Part shown: positions 22,736 through 36,139 of the stretch, piece after piece
Numbering within the stretch: the first letter of the stretch is position 1
Layout: the number at the start of each line of letters is the position of its first letter
Source of the DNA: Loxodes magnus
Taxonomy: Eukaryota; Ciliophora; Karyorelictea; Loxodida; Loxodidae
DNA length: 64,000 nucleotides
NCBI GenBank assembly: GCA_946699065.1
Contig: CAMPDV010000325.1
Span: 289,618-353,617, forward strand
Reading direction: 5' to 3'
Translations under genes and position numbers: made by a program
The notes under the pieces: model-generated
What the model saw: only the letters and a program-made list of their open reading frames with translations
Database searches by the model: none
Told to the model about the DNA's origin: nothing

Positions 22736-24751
22736 TAAATCCAAACTTCTTTAATTTTACTTAGAGAAAGTTCTTCTCTTTAGTAAATAGATATGAAGTT
22801 TTAATAGCATTTAGATATATATTTAACTTTAGTTTTTTAAAATAATCACACATTTAATAGGGTTATTAATTTTTAGAATAGAAGAATAATTTAACTTTTT
22901 ATTAATATAGCATGAAGGTATATAGCGAAGCCACATTTTAGCCTCAATTATAAAGGATCTACTTAAATAAATAAAAATAAGTTATATTATAGCACTTTAA
23001 TTAGAATACTTGCAGGAATTAATTTCTTTATATTTAGTGTAGTTCTTAAGTCCTAATTTAAATAAATTAACAAGTTAAGATAAGTGTTAGTATCAGTGAA
23101 AATTTTCAATTTAAAATCTATCATATTTTTCTAATTAGATTTTGCTTTAGAGCAAATAGGATATATTACTAGTATTTTTCAATTAAAATTGAAAGAGAAT
23201 TGGTGTATTTTTCTATTTATTTTATCTTTTTGTGCTCAGTATTTTATAAAAGCTTTACTATATCTTAATCTTTTCTTTCTTAAACAGTTAAACTCTTCTT
23301 AAGTTCTATTCTTAGCTGGTTTCTAACCCTCTGCTAGATAATTAAAATCATCTTTCATAAATTTTTGTTTTTTCAGCTTTAAAGCTTACATGTGTAAACT
23401 TAAATTTACAATTTCTAGCATTTTAAATAGAAAAAGCAAAGAGGTTAGGTATATCTTAATTTAACTTAAATAGTACAGGTATTAATTCAGTTAAAGTTAA
23501 CTTGTATAATATAGTAAGAGTAAAGGAATGGTATTAAGACATAAGATACAAGCTAAATATATATAAATATATAGAGGCTACACAATAATAGAACTAATAA
23601 GTTCTTAGATTTAAAGCATTATATATATTAATTATTTCTACTAAATATCATTCAATTAAAAAATGATAAAACATATTAAGGTATTAAAGTTATAAATTAT
23701 ATATCCTTAAAGAATATAAAGAACACCTTATTTATATTAATTTATAAATTACTAAGAGTGCTTAATCTAAATTAAATAATTAAATTTATTTATTAGACAT
23801 GAGAGCATATTTTACCCAGTATACTTAATCATATGCTTTAATAAAAATATTTCATATTTATGAAGCTTATTTAAAGTAAGTTTATAAAAGAATAAACTAT
23901 TATTTTTATGAATAAGGCTCTAATTATGTAAAATTAATTATAAAGTTGGGATTTTAGCATTTAAAGCATCCTAGTTTATTTTTTATAATTTTTCTTCATT
24001 TAAAATATCTATGAAGAAAAAAATATTAAAGCAAGGTTTTACTCTCATTAGGATTTAATTTAAAATTTTGTTTAATTTTAATTAGATTATTTGAGATGTA
24101 TTATCACTAAGCTTTAATCTCAATCTATTTATTATGTATACTTGATAATAATAAAGAATAATTTAACTAAGAACTCTTTATAAATTCTGGCTCTATTATT
24201 CTTGTTTTATAGTTATTTACCTTAAAAAATGTATTTAATAAGCAAACTTATTATTTAGCTTTCATAAATTTCTGCTTCATATTTTTCATTTTATAGTTAT
24301 CTTTTAAACTAAAAAACTTTGATGCTATTAGCTCTCCTCTTTGCATTTTTATTAAATGAGATTTTATTTATTTTACAATTATATCTTAATTTAAAATAAA
24401 AAATGGAACTCTTACTATATTTTTCTAGAATTATCTTAATGTTTATGAAATAAGCAATCAATAGTAAAAACTACTTAGCCAGTTTAAGCTATATAAGCTA
24501 AAGTTAAATTTACTTAATGATGCTTTTTAATTTATTATTCATAAAGTTATTTCTTTCCTTGTACGTTTATTTTTATTTATTGCTTGATTAAAAGTCTATC
24601 AATCATTTAAATTAAATTGCTAGTTTATTGGTATAAATTCATGCTATTCTTCCTGCTTATAATATAATGAGGAAAAATAGCTTAAATCAAAAAATTGGTT
24701 CGGAGTCTATATAAAAGGGTTACTATAGTTCAGGAAATTAAATCGCTAATA

Positions 24752-25027
24752 ATGAGCTTTCCAAGTTTAATTAAGAATAAAGATAATGATCCTATATAAA
24801 GGAAGAAGAGCACTTCAAGTATTAGCATGAGAGGAAATAACAAGAGAAGAGTTATTGGCATAATGATACTTAAAATTTTTATCATTAAGGTGAAGGATCT
24901 GATTTTAGCAAATAATAACAGATGTAAAAAATAAGCTCATCTGAGAGATAAAAAGCAAAAGAGGAATTAACTCCAGATAATGTAAAGAAGCTTAAATATA
25001 TTAAGCATTAATAAAAGGAAATTATGA
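24752..25027 (+). CDS. ORF-a, longest copy (unit C)
   Basis: 91 codons from ATG to TGA: MSFPSLIKNKDNDPIQRKKS, then SSISMRGNNKRRVI, a hydrophobic patch (GIMILKIFII) and a basic end (LRDKKQKRNQLQ...INKRKL). Its TGA overlaps the ATG of the next frame (ATGA at 25024-25027). The same ATGA overlap is present in F and G. In copies B, D and F a TGA replaces a Leu codon in the middle, so ORF-a is shorter there. The function is not known. Confidence 0.45.
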
Positions 25028-25428
25028 GTGCTATTATAAAGAATATTTAGTCAACTACAAATAAAAAGAATAGTTAAAGCTATACAAATTTGAGCAGCTT
25101 ACAAGATGTCGAAGTAATCAAAATATCTAATAATGATAAAATATTTTGATATTGAGAATAAGAAAATACATCAAAGATTTATTAAAAATCGTTTTCCAGT
25201 CTGGGTACAATAAGCGAAGAAAGTTCATAAAAATCTTAATCAAGCTAATATTTAATTTTCGGTGATAGAAATTCTAATCCATCACTTCACTTTAATGAAA
25301 AAGAAGAAAAAATTGAGTAAGAATACTCTGACGAAAAAGATAAGAAAAATTAAGAGTAGACGATGCTATTGCTTTCTTGCTTAGTAATTTTAGCGCTTTT
25401 CTACTTATACTTGGTCATCGTATAATGA
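25024..25428 (+). pseudogene. Tail-anchored membrane protein family, copy C
   Basis: Starts MSAIIKNIQSTTNKKNSQ and keeps YTNLSSLQDVEV, FSSLGTISEESSQKSQSSQ and the C-terminal anchor MLLLSCLVILALFYLYLVIV before Q and TGA. The 135-codon frame is interrupted in the middle, so this copy is probably broken. Confidence 0.55.
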
Positions 25429-27295
25429 AACATCTAATTTAGTTACTATAAATATTTGTTTAGATTATAAAACAAATAAACTCTTTATCATTATCTCCTT
25501 TCTTTAAATTTCGTTTATTCATATCTTCTAAAGATTTTATTTCTTTTGTCGTTTTATGTTTTATGAAGAAAATAAATAAATTTTTAAATTGTAGTTATAT
25601 TTTAATATTCTCTGTCTAGATTCATAAGAATTTCAAAATAGTCAATTCTAGCATCTATCTTTTCTAATAAGTATGCTGAACTATATATCTTTATTTTGCA
25701 TTCATTGCTTGGAGGTGTTATTCTTAAATATCAGGAATAGAGGATTAATTTTTTGGTGTTGCTGAACACAAAGAAAATATATACCTTTATTTTAAATTTT
25801 ACACTTTTTAAGAAAAATATAAGGAAATAACTTTTCACAATTTTATAGTTAAATTCCCTAATTATTAAACTAAATTAAAGCGAAGTCGTATATCTTTTCT
25901 ATGCAATGCTAGTTCTTTATTCTATTTTTATTAAAAAAGTATTTTGGAAGATGAAGTTAAAATAAAAATTAAAAAAGAAGATTCTCATTAAATGACTTAA
26001 TAATTTTATTATTCTAAATGCAAAGGTATTTAAATATTTTCTCTTACCAAAATAGATATCTTTAATCATAATTTTAACTATTTATATACAACTAGGCATT
26101 TTCTGATTCATTATGTAATTATAAATTTTAATTGTATCTTTTTTATAGTGATTGAAAACTTTAATTATGCAGCATTGCAAATATTTAACTTTTTATCTTA
26201 ATTTTACCGTTTTTAAATCCTATGAGCTTATATAATAAATATCTTAATAATTAATCCTTTATTAGCTTCTTTGAACATGTTCTAACAATATCAGATAATT
26301 AATTTTAAGTTTATTTTAATTAATAATTGAAAGCATAGCTATCTTTATTAAGCTAAGGTATAGCTAATTTTTATTTTTTACCAAAGAGTAAAACTTATTT
26401 ATTAGATTGTCTGACTTATCTAAACTTAAAGGGATTATTTTTATTTATTAATACTTATGTTAATTTATTTTAATGCTTAGGTCTGATTTTGCTGTCTATT
26501 AAACAAAATTTTATTAACTTAGTAAAGGAATAGGTATTTTGTCTAACTGGGGAAAGTATATAAGATAAAACTCCAGTTTGCAAATAAAAATTTATAAAAG
26601 TCCAATAATTTAAGTTATTTTCTTATATTTTGGAATATAGGAAAATAATAAATTTTCTATCTTCTAAGAAATATAAAAAATAAATTAAAACTAAATGATA
26701 ATGAAAGACAGGAAAGATAATAAAACAATAATTAGTCTAATAAAAATAAATCTATGCAATCTAAAATCCTTATTTTCATTTTAAAAGTATAAACAAGGTA
26801 TAATATCAGCTGGCATCTCTAGCCTATTTAGTAGCTTAATAAAGTAAATTGATTTCTAATATTTTATATCTTAGAAATCTTAAAAAAGCGTATAAAGTAA
26901 CTAACTATCTTGATATTTAGCTATATAAAATAGAATAAATAATTTAGCTTTTAATAATAAAGAAAAAAGTATTAATAGAGAGATATTTTTACGCTAAATT
27001 AATATTAATGTTTTTGAGCTAATTGAAGAAAACTTTAAGTAAATTTATTTTAATTTGACAAATATATTCCTATTTATTATTTTTATATTCTGCTAATAAA
27101 GTTAGGAAAGATTAAACTGGAGATGTTGGAAGATAAAATTTTTAAATTAGTAATTAATCTTTAAATTAAAAAAACAAAATATTCTGTAAGATTTTAGCTA
27201 AGTATATTAAGATTAGAGAGATAGAAATTTAATGAGATTAAAAAACTAGGAAAACAAATTAGGTTGGAATATATAGCATGCGAAATATTTTAGAT

Positions 27296-27480
27296 TATTA
27301 ATCATTAATCATTAATCATTAAAATAAATGTTCGCTTTCCGGCTTAATTGAAGTTTTAAATGTATAAAATCTCCTTTCCTGCATGTTCGTTCCTTGCATT
27401 GTTCTTTTTCCTTGATTTATCTCTTTTGAATAATCTGACTTGAGAATTTTTTTCTAAATTCCCCAAATATTTTAAATAAA
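27296..27480 (-). mobile_element. R7: 3' end of a subfamily D zinc-knuckle retroposon
   Basis: On the minus strand it reads TCRKGDFIHLKLQLSRKAN, identical to the C-terminus of R13 at 62.5-63.1 kb, with further similarity upstream. It then ends in TTAATGATTAATGATTAATGA, a 7-base tail repeat. A TGA inside the tail is in frame just after the conserved C-terminus in both copies. The 5' part, including the knuckle, is absent. Confidence 0.65.
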
Positions 27481-27659
27481 CTATTATTATTATGGTATGG
27501 AGTATAATAAAATGTATCATAATATCCAATTATCTTATTTTATAGAAATTAATTATGAGATTATTATAAAATTTATTAACTATTTTATATTCATTTATTT
27601 AGATTTATCTAGTCCTCTAAGGTCTATTTTAAACAATTTATTATTATTAAAATAATTAA

Positions 27660-28620
27660 GTTTGACAATTTTCGAGGATTTTCACCTCTTCATGCCGATC
27701 CCAGATTGCTCCAGGATTAAAAAAAGGTTTGTAGGTCTCTACTCCTCTCCCACTCCTTTGTTCTTGTTGTCTCTAACTATGTCTTCAGTTCAGCAAAGGT
27801 TTCTTCTTATAAATATTTCCAAGTTAGTTCATGAATAGTCTCTCTCTAATTTTCCTTTGTTATAGTTGTCTCATTTTCTTTTGCTACGCTTTCTATTTCC
27901 TCTATTTTCTCCAATACTGATTCTTAAAGTTTAGGAATTATTCACATCTTCTTCATAGGTGTTTCTCTGAATTACAATAGTAGTACCTTTTAACTACATT
28001 GTTTGGCTAAAGGTTCTTCTTCTTCTTGTCAATTACCTCTATCAGCATTGGATCGCCTCTTTACTCATTAAGTTTCACTTGTTGTTGCAGCTTCTCTTCT
28101 ATTTCTCCAAGCTTTTTGCCCAGCTCCGTCTGTTTCTATTGCTAATTTTAGGATTAGCAGTTCTGACTCTGTGATATGTTCCAAAATGCACTTAATTCCC
28201 TTTTTTAGGACATAAGCCTTGACTCGATTTCCTCTTGCTTGTTCAGATTCTCCATTAGCCTGTCGTTGTCCTTCTTTAGTCTCTTGACCTCTTCTTGGAG
28301 GTTTAGTACAACTTGGATGAGCTGTTCCATGCTCATCTGTCTAGAAGAATTAAATTCTGTCACCTCCTGGTGTAAAGCGGACTTTACCTGCTTTCTGGGT
28401 TTCTCTAGTGAAGTCGGTATTTCAGTATGCTTGCTTTTCTGAGCCTTCTTCTGTTCTTCTTGTAAAATTCCAGGTAGTTAAGGTTGTTAATATTAAGAAA
28501 AAGGTTAAGGTTGTGAAGAAGACGACATCCAAGAATTAGTTTCCTGCTTCCTCTCTTCCTTTTTGGCTTAGGAAGAGGTGGTATAGAAGCCTTTCTTGAA
28601 ACCTTCCACCATTTTTTTTA
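27660..28620 (-). mobile_element. R8: best-preserved subfamily B zinc-knuckle retroposon
   Basis: One frame runs from ATG 28612 down to the tail near 27660, about 315 codons without a frame change and with only two TGA (27953-27955 and 27785-27787). In order: MVEGFKKGFYTTSS; a Gln/Pro/Ser-rich linker; SRQMSMEQLIQVVLNLQEEV; a long Lys/Glu coiled coil; LSAFWNISQSQ with TGG at 28181-28183; the knuckle YYYCNSEKHL-TGA-RRC (first Cys now Tyr); Gln/Arg-rich; GNIYKKK; and a GC-richer end AIWDRHEEVKILEN. The hairpin GAGG/CCTC with a 7-base loop (27674-27688) precedes a TAATAATAA tail. No reverse transcriptase is present. The first TGA aligns with TGG (HLWRKC) in R13. Confidence 0.8.
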
Positions 28621-28624
28621 AAAA

Positions 28625-30420
28625 TTTATTAAGTCAAGATAATTATTACTATCAGTGGAATTTTCAAGTGTAGAATGTAACTATTCTTTAGCTTTATATT
28701 TTAACTTTTTTTCTATTGCTTTAGTGTCTTTAAAGACAGATAAGATAAAATTTAAAAGAACTTCATAACAGTATAATTTATTTAAGATAAATTATTAAAA
28801 CAGACCAACTTAGGCATATAAAGCCTTAATCATGTACTTATGTATTTATAGCTGTGCTAACTCTATTTTTTAGTTATATTTTGATGCTTCATGCTTGTAT
28901 TTATCTTTTATTATTGTTTATTTTTCTTACAATATTTTTTGGATCTACTTTAACTTAATTAAGAAATATAATTTTAAAGTGAAATATCTAATAAAAAATT
29001 TTACCTTACCTTTTTATGTATCTTTAATAATAAAAATTAAGTTATCAATGTTAACCTGAAAGTAAAAGAAACTAATTATTTGAGTGTTTGGTATAGCTTA
29101 TGTCTTAGTTAAGTTAATTTAAGAGATAAAGAAGAGAAATAAGTATATATTAATTAATAAAGAGATTATTATTTAGATGTAAGAGTACCTTTTATCATAG
29201 TTTTCTTAATATACGTTTAGAGATAATATTTAAATTTATGAGTCTCATAAAATATTAAGTTTTCTTAGGAATCATTGAGTAAGCTTATGAAGCTTCAATC
29301 GAGAATAAAGATTATAATAAATAAAAATAAAATCTCTAATTATAGATGATTTTTTTTCATTTGGGAAGTTTATAAAGAAAATATTTAAGACTTTTGAAGC
29401 AAATCTTTCATTTCATTTATGTTTATATTAATATTTAGTTTATCTTTATTTTTCATAAGAGTATCTGAGATGCAAGTATTAATAAAGTATTTAATATGAC
29501 TTATTTATTTATAAGAGACTACTTAAATTAGTTTTCTTTACTTTGGAGATATTTATTTAAAATTATAAACTGGGATAAATAGTTCACTCTTACACTTAAA
29601 AAATTTATTTAACTGTATATAAGTTTATATTCAATATAGAGGTATTATTCCTAGAAAACAGAAATAGAGTTTCATTAAAGATAAAGAAGATATTCTTATT
29701 AACTTTTTAAATAGTAAATTTATTAATAAATTTGAAGCATTTTTAAGAAAGCTTGAAAGAGATTAGATTTCAAAGATTATGAATTTTAAATCTACATTTA
29801 GCAAGTAAATTGTTATATCTATTCTGTGTAATGCTAGTACTCTAAAGCTTTTATAGAAATTTAATTTTTTTAGTGCTAAAGTTAAATAATTAGGAAGATT
29901 AAAGTTTTATGAATTAATAATTTATTATTTTAAAGGAAAAGCTATTTTAAAAAATAATCTAATCAAATAGGTATTAATAATCATAAGCCTAGATTATCTT
30001 ACTAACAAATAGATTTTATAATTATATTTAAACATATATGGTTATATACCATTGTATATTCTATTTATCTTGGTATATTAATCTATTAATTATAAAGCTA
30101 GTCTAATTTATAATTAAAAGCATAGATGCTGTTTATTAAGCTTTAGTTCCAAATGTTATTAATTTATATTTCTTCCAAAGAGTATATTATTATTAGTCTG
30201 TTTGACTCTTTTTAACTTATAAGAATGATGGTTATTTATTATCTATTTCTCTTTAATTTAACGTTAAAGTATCTTTAAGAACTTATTATAAAATTTAAAT
30301 CTCTTAAGATAATAATTACTCTTTCTGAATCTTTATTTTACATATAAATTTAATATTTTAATTCAATCAAATATTTACTAGATTGTATAATTTATAGTAT
30401 AATCTGTTATTTATACTGCT
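28625..30420 (+). repeat. Unit H: deletion derivative of the large repeat
   Basis: 28.63-29.5 kb matches the region upstream of the gene in E (46.6-46.9 kb) and G (59.4-59.75 kb), for example the GATGATT...TTTCATTTGG...TTTAAGAC segment. 29.5-30.4 kb matches the region downstream of the gene in G (61.75-62.45 kb). The membrane-protein gene and its surroundings, about 2 kb, are missing between them. No other gene was seen. Confidence 0.5.
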
Positions 30421-30652
30421 TTGAAAGATACCTAGCATTTCCTTGTGAATTTGTCTTCTATAGGGCCGCAATCGGAATGCTACCCTAAGAGACCTTAGTA
30501 TCTGGCATCTTTCATCATTAGGACTACTTGATGCCTCTTCGATCTTGTCTTATCTTTTCTTCTCTTGGCTGGTTCTTCACCTATGGGATACTTTCTGGTA
30601 CCAGAGTTTAAATCATTTAAGTTGGAGGATTGCTCCTACCTATTTATTTATA
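30421..30652 (-). mobile_element. X4: SINE-like structured element
   Basis: GC-richer than its surroundings. On the minus strand it starts AGGAGCAATCCTCCAAC and aligns along about 230 bases with X3 at 41.18-41.41 kb. Shared words include GGAGCAATC, CCAAGAGAAGA, GATACTAAG and TCTCTT. A long-range stem, TAGCATT with AATGCTA plus two G-C pairs, is kept in both despite base changes. The common 3' end (TACGTGCTCTATAATC) is not present here. A small arginine/lysine-rich peptide could be read through it, but the base-pairing pattern favours an RNA. Confidence 0.5.
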
Positions 30653-33600
30653 TAATAACGTAAGAGTAAATAAACATAATAAGCCAAATATTCAAACACA
30701 ACAGTTCAAAATATCAAAATATACTAAAATTTATTAACTAACGCAACAGTTAAATACATTAATACTTAAATTTAAAGTTTTAGATGCATCAAGTATTACA
30801 ATTAGAAGACATTTAGCTTTTAAATAAATGATAACAAATCCTAAGGTTTTAAATTTAATATATCTTTCTTTAAAGATATTTAAAAAGTACATTAATTCAG
30901 TTCATTTATAATTAACTAAGAGCAATTAATCTAAATTATAATAATTAAAGGATTTATTGCTAAAATGTGAGAATATTCTTTAATTAAATATCTTTTATAC
31001 ATTTTTAATAGGAATAATTAAGATCTTCTAAAAGTAAGTTTTAATATGAGATATTTAATATTTTTGTTGGACAAATATCAAGTGATGCATAGTTCAGTCT
31101 CTAGCTCAAAATTTATTACTAAAAATATTTCCAGTTTGATATATCGATCATTTGCTTTTTTTAATTTTAAAGAAAAACAGTTTGCCTTTTAGAAGCAAGT
31201 CTTTCCTCTCATTAATGTTTATATTAATATTTTGTTTATTTTCCATTTTCATCTGAGTATCTGAGAGGCATATGATCATTAAGATTACCTAAATACTTTA
31301 ATTACATTTACTCATCTATTTCAAATTGAAATATAGTATGTTTATCCTTAATAAAACTAACAATTGACAGTTGTATCTTAACAGCATTTTGTATATTTAG
31401 ATTTTACATGCATAAAGAGATTTAAAAAGAAAGATTATTTTATAAATTACAATAGTTTCTTCTTAATGCATTTAAAAGGAAATGTTTGCAAAATTAATTG
31501 TACTATTATCTCTAACTCTGTTGATTACTATTAGATGAGATTTTATTATTTTATGATTATATCTAATTTAAGCTAAAAACATTTATTCTTAAATATTAAA
31601 ACTACCTATCCAGTTTAAATCAACTAAGCTTTAAAATTAAGGTTATCAAACTGTGCTTTCTAATTATTTATTGAACTTAGCTTTTTCTCTTTCTTTACAT
31701 GCAAAATACCATTTAATGTTTTAGTAACTCTAATTAAAATAAAAAGCATAAAAATATAAAATCGTAAAGATTCTTAATACCTCTCTCTAAATCTAGCTAT
31801 AACTATATAAGTGTTTAGTAAATTAACTCTCAAACCATTCAAAATAATTAATAGAAAAAGCGAGTCTTAGTGGTAATAAACCATTTTAGCATATTTTCAT
31901 ATTATGGAATATAAAGGTAGAAATGCGACTCTAGCTTTTAAACTAAATACAATGATTATATTTTTATGAACAATATCAATTAAATTGTTTAATTGATAGC
32001 TATAAATTCTTTATTTCATTACTGTTTATAATAAAATGTGGAAAAATAATTTAACCAAACAAATTATTTCCTAATCTGATCGAAGGAATTACTAGAGTTT
32101 TGGACAAGGAATAGTCAATAGAAAGCCTAATTTATAAAAATGATGTTAATCCTATATAAGTTAGGAAGATTATTTTAGCCATTAATTTGAAAGGAAATAG
32201 TAAGAAAAGAGTTATCAGCTTACTTAAATTTAGAGCTTTAATCATTTAAAGAAAAGTTCTGATTTGAACAAAAAATAACATATGGGAAAAATAAATTCTA
32301 CTGAGAGATAAAGAGCATAAGGTGAATTAAATCTAGGTGGAACGAAGAATCTTAAATAAAGTAAGGAACTTAAAAAGGAAATTACGAGTCCTGAAATAAA
32401 AAATTTAGTATAAGCTAAGAATAAAAAGAGGGATTTTAGTAATTCAAATTTGAACAATTTTCAAGATACTTGGCAAAATAAAGCATATGATAATGATTAA
32501 ATTTTCTATTAGCAGAAATAGAAAAATAAATCATTGCTTTATTAAAGCTCCTTTTCTAGTCTGGGTACAATAAGCGAAGAAAGCATATAAAGAACTTATT
32601 CAAATTTGGATCTAATTTCTAGCGACAAAGAATCCACTAACTCACCCTTTCAAGTTAATGAAATTGAAGATAAAACTGAGTAAGATAACTCTGAGGAAAA
32701 AGATATAAGTTAATAAAAGTAGATGGTGCTTTTGGGTTCTTGCCTAGTAATTTTATTACTTTCCTACTTATACTTGTTAATCGTATGATGAAGCAACTCA
32801 CTTAGTTACTTTTAATATAAATTTAGCTTAGTAAAAAATCAAATTTTTACTTTTATCTCTTCTTCTATACAACTTATCTAAATGGTATAATGATTTAATT
32901 TCACTATCAATAATACTGCTTAGTAATAAAACACTTAAAGGTAATATAATTAAAATTGCTAGATTATAAATTAATTTATTCTGCTTAATTTCATTTAGAT
33001 TAATAAAAGATACTAAGAGAGGGTAAACAGATAAAGAAATCCTAGCATTAAAATTTTAAAACTTGCTATGGAACTTTAATATATACACTTGTATAAGAAA
33101 GTAAAGCATTGTAAATAAACTAACTTATAGATAAAAGTTCCAACATTAAGAAATTTTTCTAATGATCTAATGATCTAATTATTTATTAAGTTTAGTAACT
33201 ATAAAGCCATAATTTAATTATTTGATTTCTATTTTTAAAGGCTAATATGATAATAATAAAAAGGTAATGATATTTTTAATTATAGCCTTTATTTTAAATT
33301 AATTATGCTGACTAATTTATTTTTATTTTAAAAAATTAAATTAGCGATTCATTCTGAATAACCTTATTTGTCTTAATACTTTATCATTTAGTTGTATTAC
33401 AAATCTGATAATAATAGCCAAATAGTTTTAATTTTATCCCTTTTATTAATTAATTTATAGAAATCTTAAATTAAGAGTATCTTAGCTAATAGTTCCTTTA
33501 GATTATTAATAGTGATATATAGTATTTATTATGTTTTATTAATTTATTAAGAATTGTTCAAAGTACTCTTCTTAGCTTTTAAGATAATTAACTAACATTA

Positions 33601-36080
33601 TAAATATTAAAATTATCAGATTGTCCTAGTCTCTTTAAGCATATTTTCCTTCCCCAATCATTTAGTTTTATTTTAGTTTTACTTAAATTATTAGGAGAAA
33701 TTATTCTAAAACATCAGAACAAAAATCTAATATAAAAGCTAAGCTGGTAATTTTAATAAATTAGCTGAATAAATAAAAATATATAACTTTAATTTAAAAT
33801 TGACACTTTTTCAAATATATCATAAGGGTAGTGGCTTTCACAATACAATTAAGCTCTTTAATTAATAAGTAAAATAAAAGTGAAGCCAAATATCTTTTTA
33901 ATCAAGTTAGCTTGTAAATGTTTTTTCTGAAATAAAGGTTTTAGTAAGTTGAGTTAAAATAGAAATTAGAAAAGATAATACAAATTATATGAATAATTGA
34001 TTTATAGCTTTAAATACAAAGCTATTTTAATAATTTGTCTAAATAGAAATAATTACTCATAATCCTTAGTTATTTAAAGCTTGGTATTTTCTAATTTTAG
34101 ATGTATTTTTTACCTTTATAATTTAATATTCAACTAGAAATATAATTATCAAAGTTCATAACTATATAATATTGCTTAAGTCATTTTCCTAGTATCTTAT
34201 TAAATCACTTTTATAATTTAAATGAATACTTTAATAATAAATATCTTAATGATGGTTGCTTTGCTAACTCTTAGAGCGTATTTTATTAATAAGCAGATTA
34301 ATAGTAGAAAGCTATCTAAACTAATATTAGAATGATAGCTATAATTATATTCAATCTTAAGTATATTTAATTTATAATTTTACCAAGAAATATCTATTGC
34401 TTTATTATCTTAATTTATATAAGTATTGCTTTCAATTTCAATTTATGCTTAGGCTATCATTAGTGAATTTCTATTCACTTTTATAAATAGGAATATATAA
34501 GATTTTCCTTTACTGCAGAAGCTACAGAAGATAATACTATATAATAAATTAAAGCTTATAGCAGTTAATATTAGGATTTTTTATCCTTTGAAAATTAAGA
34601 GATTAATTTTGAATATCTATCTTAAAATAATTATAGAAAATTAATACAAACTAGTTGCTAAATGAAAAGGCTAGAATTATAATAAATCCATTATTGAATG
34701 AGAAAACAAATCAGTGAAATGTAAATATTTTGAATCTAATTACTAAATAATAAAGATAATTAAATCTTAAGATTCTCAAAATTAATATAGTAACTTCCTA
34801 AATTTAATTGAAATTGTAAATTTTTGTTGAAGCATTTGAAATAAAGCTATAACGATTTATCTATTTAGCACTTAGCTAATAAAATTTAATTAATAATTAA
34901 ACTTTTAATTATTAAATATGAGAACTTAAATTAAAAGATAGAATGTTTAAGCTATATACATATTTATGCTTTTAACTCATTCAAGAAAACTTGCAGCAAA
35001 TTTAATTTCAATTTAGTATTTTTATCCTATTAGCTGAAGCCTTATATTCTGCTTATCAAGTAGAAAAAGATTCAGTGTTAGCTTTTAATCCAAGGTTAAA
35101 TTGTTATTTTATAATAGTAAATTAAATTAGAATAAGAAAGTCTGCAGATATTAATGAGAATAATTATAAGGAAAACATTCTTTTAGAATTTATCGTCTTT
35201 TATACTATACGAACATTTATAAAGCAAAAAATCCATGAAAAAATAGAAATACTGCTAGCCTAATAGATATTAACTTCTACCAATTATGATTAAAGATAAA
35301 TAAATAACAAGCAATATAATATATTCATATTGATGCTATCTCTTTAAAGTTTAATATCTCTCATTTAATTAGCTAAACTCCTTTAAAATATCTTTAATAT
35401 AGTGGTTAGTAGAACTAGCTTCTTTATAATTATCTTAAAATAGTTATATGAGTATGTTTGAAGATAAATATAAGCTATTTATTTTACTAAGAATAGAATC
35501 AATTAAAATAAATCAAGAAAAGGCTTCTTTACAATTAAATACATACTAAGCCAAACTTTTATTTTAACACCCATATATTTTCTAGCTGGTCATATCAGCC
35601 TTTTGACTTTCGTAAGAATCTTAAAAAGTAAAATTTTCTTATCAAACTTAAAAAAATAAAAAATGAAATAAAAAGGAAATAGCTTTTAGTTAAATATAAC
35701 ATTTATAAAGATTTTATTATAATTAGAAAGTTTGGAAGTTGAATATTAACTAAGATCCTCTAAAGGTAGCAATGAAAATAAAATGATATGTAGTTAACTT
35801 ATATAATAATGGTCTATAGATGAATATAATAATAAAAATATATATAATAAATTTATAAATCAAAGATTTACTATGAATTGAGATTATATCTTAAAGTTTA
35901 AATAGAAAAATTAGTTTTATATATACTAAATAATAATAAAATTATAGAATAAATAAAACTTAAGCTTTAATAGTTATTCATAAATTAAAATTTGAATAGT
36001 TCTTAATTATTTATAAAAACACTATCTTAATATTTAAATTAGGTAGACAAAAAATTTAAAATTATGTGCAAAATAATTAA
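30653..36080 (+). repeat. Large repeat unit D
   Basis: A direct copy carrying the longest intact form of the membrane-protein gene (32282-32788). The upstream arm at 31.1-32.0 kb matches 24.0-24.65 and 46.8-47.6 kb. The downstream arm at 33.2-35.9 kb matches 19.4-21.5 and 48.6-50.4 kb. No other gene was recognised. Confidence 0.6.
32282..32788 (+). CDS. Tail-anchored membrane protein family, intact copy D
   Basis: 168 residues from ATG 32282 to TGA 32786-32788 with TAA/TAG as Gln. The N-terminal extension (MGKINSTERQRAQGELNLGG) is also open, in the same frame, in copies A, B, C, F and G, so it is probably part of the real protein. Then follow YDNDQIFYQQKQ, FSSLGTISEESIQRTYSN (residues 91-108), an acidic stretch (EIEDKTEQDNSEEKD) and the membrane segment VLLGSCLVILLLSYLYLLIV at the very end. 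The position matching ATG in other copies is ACG here, so the upstream start is needed. ORF-a landmarks (LKGNSKKRVISLLKF) lie before it in another frame. Predicted tail anchor; function unknown. Confidence 0.55.
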
Positions 36081-36087
36081 AATTGAG

Positions 36088-36139
36088 AGAAATTGAAGAG
36101 AAATTGAAGAGAAATTGAAGAGAAATTGAAGAGAAATTG
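36088..36139. repeat. 11-bp tandem repeat
   Basis: AGAAATTGAAG is repeated almost exactly 4.7 times. It is a local microsatellite-like array in non-coding DNA at the edge of unit D. Confidence 0.8.

Larger units (their letters stand above)
22736..27290 (+). repeat. Large repeat unit C
   Basis: A direct copy with a long upstream arm. The word around 22.92-22.99 kb containing TTTTAGCCTCAATTATAAAGG is the reverse complement of 15.5 kb in A and of 55.4 kb in F, each about 1.5-1.75 kb upstream of the gene. It carries ORF-a (24752-25027) and a membrane-protein copy (25024-25428). The right edge is uncertain; it ends near retroposon R7. Confidence 0.55.
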
